Assembly: GCA_959599095.1 (NCBI GenBank)
Contig: CAUGGC010000031.1
Span: forward strand, 1-24,347
Origin: an uncultured Collinsella sp.
GTDB lineage: Bacteria; Actinomycetota; Coriobacteriia; Coriobacteriales; Coriobacteriaceae
Direction: 5' to 3'
DNA length: 24,347 bases
Shown here: positions 14,888 to 22,023 of the stretch, piece by piece
Layout of the letters: every line of letters starts with the position of its first letter
Position numbering within the stretch: position 1 is the first letter of the stretch
Program-made: the position numbers and the translations under genes
The notes under the pieces: model-generated
Told to the model about the DNA's origin: nothing
Database searches by the model: none
The model's input: only the letters and a program-made list of their open reading frames with translations

Positions 14888-15964
14888 TTAACAAATCGTC
14901 GAGAATCGGTAGACGATCGTCGAGCTAAATGGGTGGTCAGGCGTGCAGACGGGATGCGCCCAATCTGTGTGATGGTTGTTGTCAGGCCAAAACTCGGGCT
15001 CAAATGCGACGCCGTCGCGAGGACCGTAACTGCAGCCGTCTTTGGCGTCGATATCGCTGAGCCAGTTGCCGGTATACAGATGCGCGCCCGGTGCGGTTAC
15101 GAAGATGTCGAGCGTGCGGCGCGAGTTTGGATCTTGCAAGCGCAGTGCGTGGCGCGGGTCGGCATCGGGGGTAAAGCCATCCAGGCAGAAACAATGGTCA
15201 AAGCCCCGTGCAATCTTGAGCTGCTCGTCGTTCGCCTCGATGTCGCGGCCGAGCGCCTTGGGTGCGCGGAAATCGAATGGCGTACCGGCCACGGGGCGAA
15301 CCTCGCCAGAAGAGACGTTGTCCTGGCGCTGGGGGAGGAAAGCCTCGGCGTCGATAGTCGCGATCTGGTCCAGAACCGTGCCGGCATCGTGCCCCGCAAG
15401 GTTGAAGTACGTGTGGTTGGTCATGTTGACGAAGGTGTCAGCATCGGTAACGCAGCTTTGCGTGCAGGTGAGCTCTGCGGCACCCGTTGGCCCTGCCTGC
15501 AGGACATAGGCAACGGTAAAGGTGCGGTTGCCCGGGAGGCCCAGTTCGCCGTCTTTCAGCTCGCAGGTAAAGCTCACCGTGTTGGTAATCTCGTCGACTG
15601 TGGCGTTCCACACGCGCTTATGAAGGCCACGCACAAGGTCGGTGTGCAGATTATTGGCTTTGTCAGGACCATCGTTGCATGCCATCTGATAGACCGTGCC
15701 GGCAATCTCGATTTGGCCCTTATCCGTTCGGTTGGCCGAAGGGCCAATAGTTCCGCCGTAGCACGCCGGATTGTCGAAGTAGCCATCGAGGGCATCGAAG
15801 CCGAGCACGATGTCGGCAACATCGCCTGAGGCATCGGGAACCTCGATGCTAAGGATGGTCGCGCCATAGTCCATGACGCGCACGCGGGCACCTGCGCAAA
15901 CAAGGTTATAGACCGTAACCGGCGAGCCGCTGGGGGCGGTGCCGAACGGAGTTGTGGTAATCAT
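14888..15964 (-). CDS. galM: Galactose mutarotase (aldose 1-epimerase)
   Basis: Interconverts beta- and alpha-galactose so that galactokinase receives the alpha form. It has 358 residues, the normal GalM length. Motifs in order: GPSANRTDKG (74-83), NNLHTD with H107, NMTNHTYFNLAG with catalytic acid H184, GFDHCF (255-260), and the catalytic base E322 in the variant FEPEFWPD. AAGGA precedes the ATG. Upstream of it are a TACGT-type operator (16041-16060) and a LytTR-like pair, and downstream a hairpin, then galK-galT. It is a second mutarotase-fold gene besides lacX; this one fits free galactose. Confidence 0.94.
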   Translation of the reverse strand: MITTTPFGTAPSGSPVTVYNLVCAGARVRVMDYGATILSIEVPDASGDVADIVLGFDALDGYFDNPACYGGTIGPSANRTDKGQIEIAGTVYQMACNDGPDKANNLHTDLVRGLHKRVWNATVDEITNTVSFTCELKDGELGLPGNRTFTVAYVLQAGPTGAAELTCTQSCVTDADTFVNMTNHTYFNLAGHDAGTVLDQIATIDAEAFLPQRQDNVSSGEVRPVAGTPFDFRAPKALGRDIEANDEQLKIARGFDHCFCLDGFTPDADPRHALRLQDPNSRRTLDIFVTAPGAHLYTGNWLSDIDAKDGCSYGPRDGVAFEPEFWPDNNHHTDWAHPVCTPDHPFSSTIVYRFSTIC

Positions 15965-16040
15965 GAGCGTCCTTTCGAATACGACGCCATGGCCTGCGCG
16001 CCCGGAGCGCAGGCCATCTTGGTATCGGTGTGTTCATGCT

Positions 16041-16060
16041 TTATGTTAACGTACTCATAA
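16041..16060. promoter_or_regulatory. LacI-family operator, TACGT type, galM promoter
   Basis: TTATGTTAACGTACTCATAA: the outer five pairs and the central two pairs are symmetric. Read on the minus strand it contains ATGAGTACGTTAACAT, one base different from the galK and mglA sites. Located 76 bases before the galM start. Confidence 0.75.
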
Positions 16061-16089
16061 CCTGGAACCACAGACTTCTTCGCTTTCCT

Positions 16090-16119
16090 GCAATCGGTCG
16101 AAAATGAGCCGTGAACGGT
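16090..16119 (-). promoter_or_regulatory. LytTR-like direct-repeat pair upstream of galM
   Basis: On the minus strand: ACCGTTCAC, 12 bases ending TTTTCG, then ACCGATTGC. The first box is identical to the first lacF box; the second diverges at its end. It points towards galM and lies upstream of the operator at 16041-16060. Confidence 0.45.
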
Positions 16120-16159
16120 ATTCGGGTGGTGTTGAGGGCGCTGCATAACTGCTGATAGG

Positions 16160-16180
16160 TATAGTAGAGTACGTTAACAA
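16160..16180 (+). promoter_or_regulatory. Promoter -10 and overlapping TACGT-type operator of the third LacI gene
   Basis: TATAGT (16160-16165) matches five of six -10 positions. TAGAGTACGTTAACAA (16165-16180) is a half-conserved copy of the operator, with GAGTACGTTAACA intact. An operator directly after the -10 would block initiation and suggests autorepression. No good -35 was found. Confidence 0.5.
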
Positions 16181-16263
16181 TATCGATAGACAACATAGCC
16201 TCCCGTGTGACCAGCAATTTCGCATGGGGTATTTAGGCTTCCTACAGGAGCGAAGGTGATTTT

Positions 16264-17295
16264 GTGGCAAGGCGCCCTTCCAACGACACGGGTTCGCGTC
16301 CGGTTTCCATGGTCGACGTTGCCCGCGCTGCCGGTGTTTCGCAGCAGACGGTTTCGCGCGTTGCCAACGGATTGCCCAACGTGAATGAGCAGACGCGTCA
16401 GCGTGTGCAGGCAGCCATGCAGGAGCTCGGTTTCCGTCCGAGCTATGCCGGTCGCTCGCTGCGCGATGGCCGCTACCATTCGGTCGGGCTGTGCGTTAAC
16501 GACGTCACCAAGTTCGGTAACCTGACGATGATCGACGGCATTGCCAGTGCGGCCCGCGAACGCGGTTGTGCTATCACACTGGTCGAGATGTCCAAGACCG
16601 AGGAGTTTTCGCTTGCCGAGGCTACTCGTCGCATGGCGGCGCTGCCAGTGGATGGCATCATCATCGGCATGAGCCGACTGGCGCCCGACTTTGAGACGTT
16701 TGCGCCTCTGCCGGGCATCGGCACGGTCATCGTCACCATGTATGCTCACCCGCGGGTAACCACGGTCGATTCTGACCACTATGGCTGCTCTCTACTGCTT
16801 ATGGATCATCTGTTTGAGCTGGGCCACGAGCAAATTCGCTTCATCGGCGGTCCGTCCTTCTCGGTCGACGAACAGTTCCGCCGGGCTGGTTGGAGAGATT
16901 CTCTCGAACGCAGGCATATCAAAATGGCTGAACCGCTCGAGGGCGACTGGTCTGCCAACAGCGGTTACGAGGCCGGCAGATATCTGGCCGAGCACGACCG
17001 CACCATGACGGCGATTTACGCGGCAAATGACCAGATGGCAAACGGTGCGATCGCTGCGTTGCGCGACAGCGGATTGCGTGTGCCCGAGGACGTGAGCGTG
17101 GTGGGCGTCGATGACTCGCTCGACGACTTTGTCGCGCATAACGAGCTCACGACCGTGCGATTCGATCTACATCAGCGCGGACGCGAGGTATTCGAGCATG
17201 CGGTTCCCAAGGCGGGGGCAACGGGCAAGACTGTTGCCATTCGTATTCCGGGCAAGCTCATCGTTCGGCACACCACGGCAGAGCCTCGCGTATAG
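16264..17295 (+). CDS. LacI-family regulator of galactose genes (third paralogue)
   Basis: A 343-residue repressor starting at GTG (16264), with GAAGGTGA close upstream. ATG codons further in would cut the helix-turn-helix. The DNA-binding segment is MVDVARAAGVSQQTVSRVAN (about 17-36), followed by a hinge with SYAGRSLRDGRYHSVG and a sugar-binding core carrying GDWSANSGYEAGRYLAE and VPEDVSVVGVDDSL. It diverges from galM. Operators of one type lie before this gene, galM, galK, mglB and mglA, so I infer a GalR/MglR-like repressor that controls galactose uptake and the Leloir genes. Galactose is the presumed inducer. The recognition-helix residues Q-Q differ from the two lac-side paralogues, in line with the different operator core. 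Confidence 0.9.
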   Translation: MARRPSNDTGSRPVSMVDVARAAGVSQQTVSRVANGLPNVNEQTRQRVQAAMQELGFRPSYAGRSLRDGRYHSVGLCVNDVTKFGNLTMIDGIASAARERGCAITLVEMSKTEEFSLAEATRRMAALPVDGIIIGMSRLAPDFETFAPLPGIGTVIVTMYAHPRVTTVDSDHYGCSLLLMDHLFELGHEQIRFIGGPSFSVDEQFRRAGWRDSLERRHIKMAEPLEGDWSANSGYEAGRYLAEHDRTMTAIYAANDQMANGAIAALRDSGLRVPEDVSVVGVDDSLDDFVAHNELTTVRFDLHQRGREVFEHAVPKAGATGKTVAIRIPGKLIVRHTTAEPRV

Positions 17296-17378
17296 TTTTT
17301 GCAGTTCAAAAGCGGTATATTCCGCATCAATAACAATCGGTAAGGATGCTGGCAGATAGCCGTGGCTGCGAGGGCGAG

Positions 17379-17387
17379 TGTTATGAT
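17379..17387 (+). promoter_or_regulatory. Extended -10 promoter of the flavodiiron gene
   Basis: TGTTATGAT carries both the TGN extension and a five-of-six -10. It would start transcription about 30 bases before the ATG. No -35 is obvious, which is tolerated in extended -10 promoters. Confidence 0.45.
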
Positions 17388-17424
17388 AGACGGGTTCTTT
17401 TGTCTATCAAGGAGGCTTTGCCTG

Positions 17425-18585
17425 ATGGAGATCACCAAGGATATCCGCTACATCGGCGTCGACGATCACGACATCGATCTGTTCGAGGGCCAGTACGACG
17501 TGTCCGAGAATGGTATGGCATACAACAGCTACGTTATCTTGGGCGATAAAATCGCTGTCGCCGATTCGGTCGACGCTGGCTTTGTCGACGAGTGGCTCGG
17601 CAACCTCGAGGCCGTGCTCGATGGCCGTACGCCCGACTACTTGGTCGTTCATCACATGGAGCCCGATCACTCAGCCGGTATCGCCGCCTTTATGGAGCGC
17701 TATCCCCAGGCGCAGATTGTGGCTAGCATGGGCGCTTTCCGCATGATGGTCAACTACTTCGGCACCGACTTCCCCGAGCGCAAGATGGTCGTCAAAGATG
17801 GCGACGTGCTCGACCTGGGCGGCCATAGCCTGACGTTTGTCGGTGCTCCCAACGTGCACTGGCCCGAGGTACTCTTCTCCTACGAGTCCACCGATAAGGT
17901 GCTCTTTAGCGCCGACGGCTTTGGCAAGTTTGGCGCCAACGACATCAAGGATCCCGAGGGCTGGGCTTGCGAAGCGCGCCGTTACTACTTTGGCATCGTC
18001 GGCAAGTTCGGCAAATTTGTGCAGGCCGTGCTTAAGAAGGCCGCCGATCTGGACATTCAGATTATCTGCCCGCTCCACGGTCCTGTTCTTAGCGAGAACC
18101 TGGGCTACTACCTCGACACCTACAACACCTGGTCGAGCTATCAGCCCGAGGATGAGGGCATTACCATTGCCTACGCGAGCGTCTACGGCCATCTGAAAAC
18201 TGCCGTTGAGGAGCTCGCATCTGCGCTCGAGGCCCGCGGCCAGAAGGTCTCCGTCTTTGACTTGGCTCGCGATGATATGGCCGAGGCCGTTGAGGATGCG
18301 TTCCGCTACGACCGCCTGGTGCTCGCCTCCATCACCTATCAGGGCGAGATCTTCCCGTTCATGAGTACCTTCATCCATACGCTCGCCGAGCATGCCTACC
18401 AGAATCGCACGGTGGCGCTTGTCGAGGCCGGTTCCTGGGCGCCCGCCGCTGCCAAGGTTATGACCAAAGAGCTCGAGGGTATGAAGGACATCACCCTGAC
18501 GCAGAACAAAGTGACCGTGCTGGGCTCGCTCAACGACGCCTCGCGTGCTCAAATCGAGGTTCTCGCCGACGAGCTTTCCAAGTAG
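17425..18585 (+). CDS. Flavodiiron protein (FprA-like A-type flavoprotein)
   Basis: Cytoplasmic oxidoreductase expected to reduce O2 to water, or NO, with electrons from a small redox protein. It has 386 residues: a metallo-beta-lactamase domain, then a flavodoxin domain. All diiron ligands are present: H77, E79, D81 and H82 in HHMEPDHSAG, H145 in NVHWPE, D164 in SADGFG and H218 in PLHGP. The FMN phosphate loop ASVYGHLKTA starts at 251. There is no C-terminal rubredoxin domain, so an external donor is needed. AAGGAGG sets the start at 17425. It has its own promoter and terminator and is probably not part of the sugar regulon; it marks a strict or near-strict anaerobe with oxygen defence. Confidence 0.95.
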   Translation: MEITKDIRYIGVDDHDIDLFEGQYDVSENGMAYNSYVILGDKIAVADSVDAGFVDEWLGNLEAVLDGRTPDYLVVHHMEPDHSAGIAAFMERYPQAQIVASMGAFRMMVNYFGTDFPERKMVVKDGDVLDLGGHSLTFVGAPNVHWPEVLFSYESTDKVLFSADGFGKFGANDIKDPEGWACEARRYYFGIVGKFGKFVQAVLKKAADLDIQIICPLHGPVLSENLGYYLDTYNTWSSYQPEDEGITIAYASVYGHLKTAVEELASALEARGQKVSVFDLARDDMAEAVEDAFRYDRLVLASITYQGEIFPFMSTFIHTLAEHAYQNRTVALVEAGSWAPAAAKVMTKELEGMKDITLTQNKVTVLGSLNDASRAQIEVLADELSK

Positions 18586-18617
18586 TGACACTTTCACTTT
18601 TGACGCTCAACCACCAC

Positions 18618-18662
18618 AACCGCCACAAAGGGGACAGACACCTTTGTGGCGGTTTTTGTTTA
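18618..18662 (+). terminator. Terminator of the flavodiiron gene, carrying a GGGGACAG repeat
   Basis: AACCGCCACAAAGG (18618-18631) pairs perfectly with CCTTTGTGGCGGTT (18641-18654), followed by TTTGTTT. The loop and stem edge contain GGGGACAGACAC, which recurs at 24291 and in part at 7267 and 1848. Confidence 0.9.
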
Positions 18663-18772
18663 AGGGCAGATGCCGATGATAAAACGCTTGACCGTGTCGT
18701 TACCTGCGGTGACGGAACGCTATTTATTTGTAAAACACCCTGCTTTACCTTGATTTTTTCAATTTCTCACAT

Positions 18773-18802
18773 ACCGTTCGCGCGCCCGAATCGACCGTTC
18801 GG
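18773..18802 (+). promoter_or_regulatory. LytTR-like direct-repeat pair upstream of mglB
   Basis: ACCGTTCGC, 12 bases ending AATCG, then ACCGTTCGG. It is one of the two cleanest sites in the window. A possible promoter follows (TGGACA at 18820, TGTTAA at 18843, 17 bases apart); the -10 begins 40 bases after the second box, as at lacF. Confidence 0.55.
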
Positions 18803-18841
18803 CGTCTTCGATAAAACTCTGGACAGTCTTTATTCCTCAGG

Positions 18842-18857
18842 CTGTTAACGTACTCAT
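18842..18857. promoter_or_regulatory. LacI-family operator, TACGT type, mglB promoter
   Basis: CTGTTAACGTACTCAT differs at one end base from the galM site. It overlaps the candidate -10 of mglB, a position suited to repression. Confidence 0.65.
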
Positions 18858-18916
18858 TAACGACTCTTCCTTGCTGTTGCGCTATGGCAGGGAGTAAGAG
18901 CCTGCCGAGGGGCGAA

Positions 18917-18987
18917 GGATGTTAGCGCAAACATCTAACATCCCCCGGTGCTCATTTTGGTAGTCAAAGCGCATTAAGGGATGCGCT
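18917..18987 (+). other. Two hairpins in the mglB leader
   Basis: GGATGTTAG (18917-18925) pairs with CTAACATCC (18935-18943), with extra outer GGGG/CCCC pairing. AGCGCAT (18968-18974) pairs with ATGCGCT (18981-18987) around a 6-base loop, just before the ribosome site AAAGGGGA. They may stabilise the mRNA of the abundant binding protein. No known riboswitch was recognised. The remaining 18663-19005 gap holds the mglB control sites. Confidence 0.45.
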
Positions 18988-19005
18988 AAGAAAGGGGAAT
19001 TCCTC

Positions 19006-20310
19006 ATGGCACTTTCTCGTCGTCAATTCCTTCAGGCTTGCGGCCTCGGCGTGATGAGCGTCGCTACTGCCGGCTCCCTCGTGGGCTGCGGTGGCTCCGG
19101 TAGCGATGGCGGCTCTGCTGCAGCTGCCGGCGGTACCGCCAACGCTCAGAAGCCGGTCGTTTTCTACAACCGTCAGCCTTCTAACTCTTCCACCGGTGAG
19201 CTGGATATGACCACGCTCAAGTGGAACGATGACACCTATTACGTCGGCTTTGACGCCAAGCAGGGCGGCGAGCTCGAGGGCCAGATGGTCGTCGAGTACA
19301 TCAAGGCTCATGCTGCCGACATCGACCGCAACGGTGACGGCGTCATTGGCTACGTCCTCGCCATCGGTGACGTGGGACACAACGACTCCATCGCCCGTAC
19401 CCGTGGCTGCCGCAAGGCCCTGGGCACCGCTGTCGAGAAGGACGGCCAGATCGTTTCCGACCCCGTCGGCACCAACACGGACGGCAAGTCCGACAAGGTC
19501 AAGGACGGCGAGATCGAGGTCGACGGCAAGAAGTTCATCGTCCGTGAGCTCGCCAGCCAGGAGATGAAGACCTCCGCCGGCGCCACTTGGGACGCTCCGA
19601 CCGCCGGTAACGCTCTGTCCGGCACCTGGGCTTCCGCCTTCGGTGAGCAGATCGATATCGTTGTCTCCAACAACGACGGCATGGGCATGTCCATGTACTC
19701 CAACTGGGCCAAGGAGAACAAGGTCCCCGTCTTTGGTTACGACGCCAACTCCGACGCCGTTGCCGCCCTGGGCGACACCGACTTCCCCTATGGTGGCACC
19801 ATTTCCCAGAACCCTGCTGTCCAGGCTTACCTCACCTTGCGTCTGCTCCGTAACTCCCTTGACGGCGTCGACGTCAACACCGGTGTGGGCGAGGCTGACG
19901 ATGCCGGTAACGTCATCGCCGAGGACGACTTCAAGTTCAGCAAGGACGATCGCTCCTTCTACGCTATGAACCTCGAGGTCACGGCCGACAACTACAAGGA
20001 CTTCACCGACCCGGCGAACACCCTGTACGAGACGGCTCAGGCCCAGCTCGACGAGAAGGACAGCCCCAAGAAGAAGGTCTGGCTGAGCATTTACAACTCT
20101 GCCGACAACTTCCTGGGCTCCACCTACAAGCCGCTGCTCGAGAAGTATGCTCCGCTGCTCAACCTCGATCTCGAAGTTGTCCAGGGCGACGGCCAGAACG
20201 AGTCCTCTATTACCAACAAGCTTGGCAACCCGGCTGACTTTGATGCCTTTGCCATCAACATGGTGAAGACCGACAACGGTGCTTCCTACACGTCGATTCT
20301 TGGCCAGTAG
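19006..20310 (+). CDS. mglB: Galactose-binding lipoprotein of the Mgl ABC importer, circularly permuted
   Basis: Surface substrate-binding protein that delivers galactose or glucose to MglA/MglC. It has 434 residues. The signal peptide carries a twin-arginine motif (SRRQFL, 4-9) and a lipobox with C28 (LVGC), so it is a Tat-exported lipoprotein, followed by a Ser/Gly/Ala linker to about 48. The domain order is unusual. Residues 49-333 match E. coli MglB from about residue 85 to the end, and 357-434 match its residues 1-84. Conserved ligands are N55, H125, D127, R131, W195, N223 and D246, with Y363, D367 and F369 supplied from the C-terminal piece. A calcium-loop-like DRNGDGVIG lies at 107-115. 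AAAGGGGA precedes the ATG. Operator and LytTR-like sites lie upstream, and a terminator separates it from mglA. Confidence 0.93.
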   Translation: MALSRRQFLQACGLGVMSVATAGSLVGCGGSGSDGGSAAAAGGTANAQKPVVFYNRQPSNSSTGELDMTTLKWNDDTYYVGFDAKQGGELEGQMVVEYIKAHAADIDRNGDGVIGYVLAIGDVGHNDSIARTRGCRKALGTAVEKDGQIVSDPVGTNTDGKSDKVKDGEIEVDGKKFIVRELASQEMKTSAGATWDAPTAGNALSGTWASAFGEQIDIVVSNNDGMGMSMYSNWAKENKVPVFGYDANSDAVAALGDTDFPYGGTISQNPAVQAYLTLRLLRNSLDGVDVNTGVGEADDAGNVIAEDDFKFSKDDRSFYAMNLEVTADNYKDFTDPANTLYETAQAQLDEKDSPKKKVWLSIYNSADNFLGSTYKPLLEKYAPLLNLDLEVVQGDGQNESSITNKLGNPADFDAFAINMVKTDNGASYTSILGQ

Positions 20311-20345
20311 GTCGTGATTGCTCGCGAGAGCATGTAGGCATGTTG

Positions 20346-20381
20346 GCAAGGGGGATCAGGAGACTGCTCCCCCTTGCTTTT
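20346..20381 (+). terminator. Terminator between mglB and mglA
   Basis: GCAAGGGGGA (20346-20355) pairs with TCCCCCTTGC (20368-20377), followed by TTTT. Partial termination here would keep the binding protein in excess over the membrane parts. Confidence 0.8.
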
Positions 20382-20389
20382 CAGAGACC

Positions 20390-20405
20390 ATGAGTACGTA
20401 AACAT
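20390..20405. promoter_or_regulatory. LacI-family operator, TACGT type, mglA
   Basis: ATGAGTACGTAAACAT is identical in all 16 bases to the galK operator core. Its place after the mglB terminator and 95 bases before mglA suggests that mglA-mglC have a separate, co-regulated promoter. Confidence 0.75.
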
Positions 20406-20499
20406 TTCGCAATGGTCTCATATCAGGACGTTCTCCCTATCGTAGCTGCGCAAATAAGGTTGCACAGGGAGGACATCGAGGGAAACGAGGGGTGAATAC

Positions 20500-22005
20500 A
20501 TGTCAGACAAGCAAGACGACATCGTCCTGTCGATTCGAGGGATGAGCAAGACGTTCGGGCGTAACCGAGTGCTCGACCACATCGACCTCGACGTCCGCCG
20601 CGGCACCGTCATGGGCCTGATGGGTGAGAACGGCGCAGGCAAGTCCACGATGATGAAATGCCTGTTCGGCACTTATCAAAAGGACGAGGGTTCGATTTTC
20701 CTCGATGGCAAGGAGGTGAGTTTCTCCGGTCCTAAGGATGCTCTTGAAAACGGTATCGCCATGGTCCACCAGGAGCTCAACCAGTGCCTCGAGCGCAATG
20801 TGGTCGATAACTTGTTCTTGGGCCGCTATCCGGTTAAGGGCGGCGTGATCGACGAGGCGCGCATGCGCAAAGAAGCTTCGGATCTGTTCCGTCGCTTGGG
20901 CATGACCGTCAACCTGACCCAGCCCATGAAAAACATGAGCGTCTCTCAGCGTCAGATGGTCGAGATCGCCAAGGCTATGTCCTATAACGCCAAGGTTATC
21001 GTCTTGGACGAGCCTACGAGTTCGCTGATGGCGCAAGAGGTCGACAAACTGTTCGAGATGATGCGTAAGCTCAAGGAGCAGGGAATCTCTCTGATCTACA
21101 TCTCGCACAAGATGGACGAGATCTTCGAGATCTGCGACGACGTGTCGGTCCTGCGCGACGGTAATCTGGTTATGACCAAGCGTACGAGTGACACCAACAT
21201 GAACGAGCTCGTGAGCGCCATGGTCGGTCGTTCGCTGGACAACCGTTTCCCGCCCGTTGATAACGTTCCCGGCGACAACGTTCTTTCGGTTCAGCATCTG
21301 TCTACGAAGTTTGATCCGCACCTGGTGGACATTACCTTTGACGTGCGTAAGGGCGAGATTTTTGGTCTGTATGGACTGGTCGGCGCAGGCCGTACTGAGC
21401 TGCTCGAGACGATCTTTGGTATTCGTACCCGTGCTGCAGGCCGTGTGTACTTCCGCGACCGCCTGATGAACTTCTCCTCGGCGCGCGACGCCATGGAGCA
21501 CGGTTTTGCTCTGATTACCGAGGAGCGCAAGGCAAACGGCCTGTTCCTGAAGGGCGACCTGACGTTTAACACCACCATCGCCAACCTTGATCAGTACAAG
21601 AGTGGCCCCGCGTTGTCCAACGACAAGATGCTTCGCGCGACGAACAAAGAGATCAAGACCATGCATACCAAGTGCATGGGCCCCGATGATCTGATTTCGA
21701 GCCTCTCTGGCGGCAACCAGCAAAAGGTCATTTTTGGTAAGTGGCTTGAGCGCTATCCGCAGGTGTTCCTGATGGACGAGCCCACCCGTGGTATCGATGT
21801 CGGCGCTAAGTACGAGATTTACCAACTCATCATTGACATGGCAAAGAAGGGCACTACGGTGATCGTGGTTTCCTCCGAGATGCCCGAGATTCTCGGCATC
21901 ACCAACCGCATCGGCGTCATGTCGAACGGACACCTTTCGGGCATCGTCAACACCAAGGAGACGAACCAGGAAGAGCTGCTCCGTCTGAGCGCCAAGTATC
22001 TGTAG
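20500..22005 (+). CDS. mglA: Galactose/methyl-galactoside importer ATPase
   Basis: Energises galactose import with two ABC domains in one chain. It has 501 residues (E. coli 506). Domain 1: Walker A GENGAGKST (42-50), signature region NMSVSQRQM (145-153), Walker B VIVLDEPT (167-174) and switch H203. Domain 2 has the degenerate Walker A GLVGAGRTE (292-300, Lys replaced by Arg) that is normal for the MglA/RbsA/XylG group, then LSGGNQQ (402-408) and LMDEPTRGID. GAGGGGTG precedes the ATG. The next gene starts 18 bases after the stop, so mglA-mglC are one unit. Ribose or another sugar is the general alternative for this family; MglB and MglC identity and the gal operators favour galactose. Confidence 0.95.
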   Translation: MSDKQDDIVLSIRGMSKTFGRNRVLDHIDLDVRRGTVMGLMGENGAGKSTMMKCLFGTYQKDEGSIFLDGKEVSFSGPKDALENGIAMVHQELNQCLERNVVDNLFLGRYPVKGGVIDEARMRKEASDLFRRLGMTVNLTQPMKNMSVSQRQMVEIAKAMSYNAKVIVLDEPTSSLMAQEVDKLFEMMRKLKEQGISLIYISHKMDEIFEICDDVSVLRDGNLVMTKRTSDTNMNELVSAMVGRSLDNRFPPVDNVPGDNVLSVQHLSTKFDPHLVDITFDVRKGEIFGLYGLVGAGRTELLETIFGIRTRAAGRVYFRDRLMNFSSARDAMEHGFALITEERKANGLFLKGDLTFNTTIANLDQYKSGPALSNDKMLRATNKEIKTMHTKCMGPDDLISSLSGGNQQKVIFGKWLERYPQVFLMDEPTRGIDVGAKYEIYQLIIDMAKKGTTVIVVSSEMPEILGITNRIGVMSNGHLSGIVNTKETNQEELLRLSAKYL

Positions 22006-22023
22006 ACGAAGGGGATGGAACAC

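Noticed and set aside
19006..20310. MglB domain order as an assembly error or gene fusion
   Set aside because: A single frame with uniform codon use, one signal peptide, and exactly one copy of every part of the fold; the linker joins the old C-terminus to the old N-terminus, as expected for permutation.
18964..20349. 461-codon open frame opposite mglB
   Set aside because: Shadow of mglB; Val/Gly/Leu/Asp-rich with no recognisable domain.
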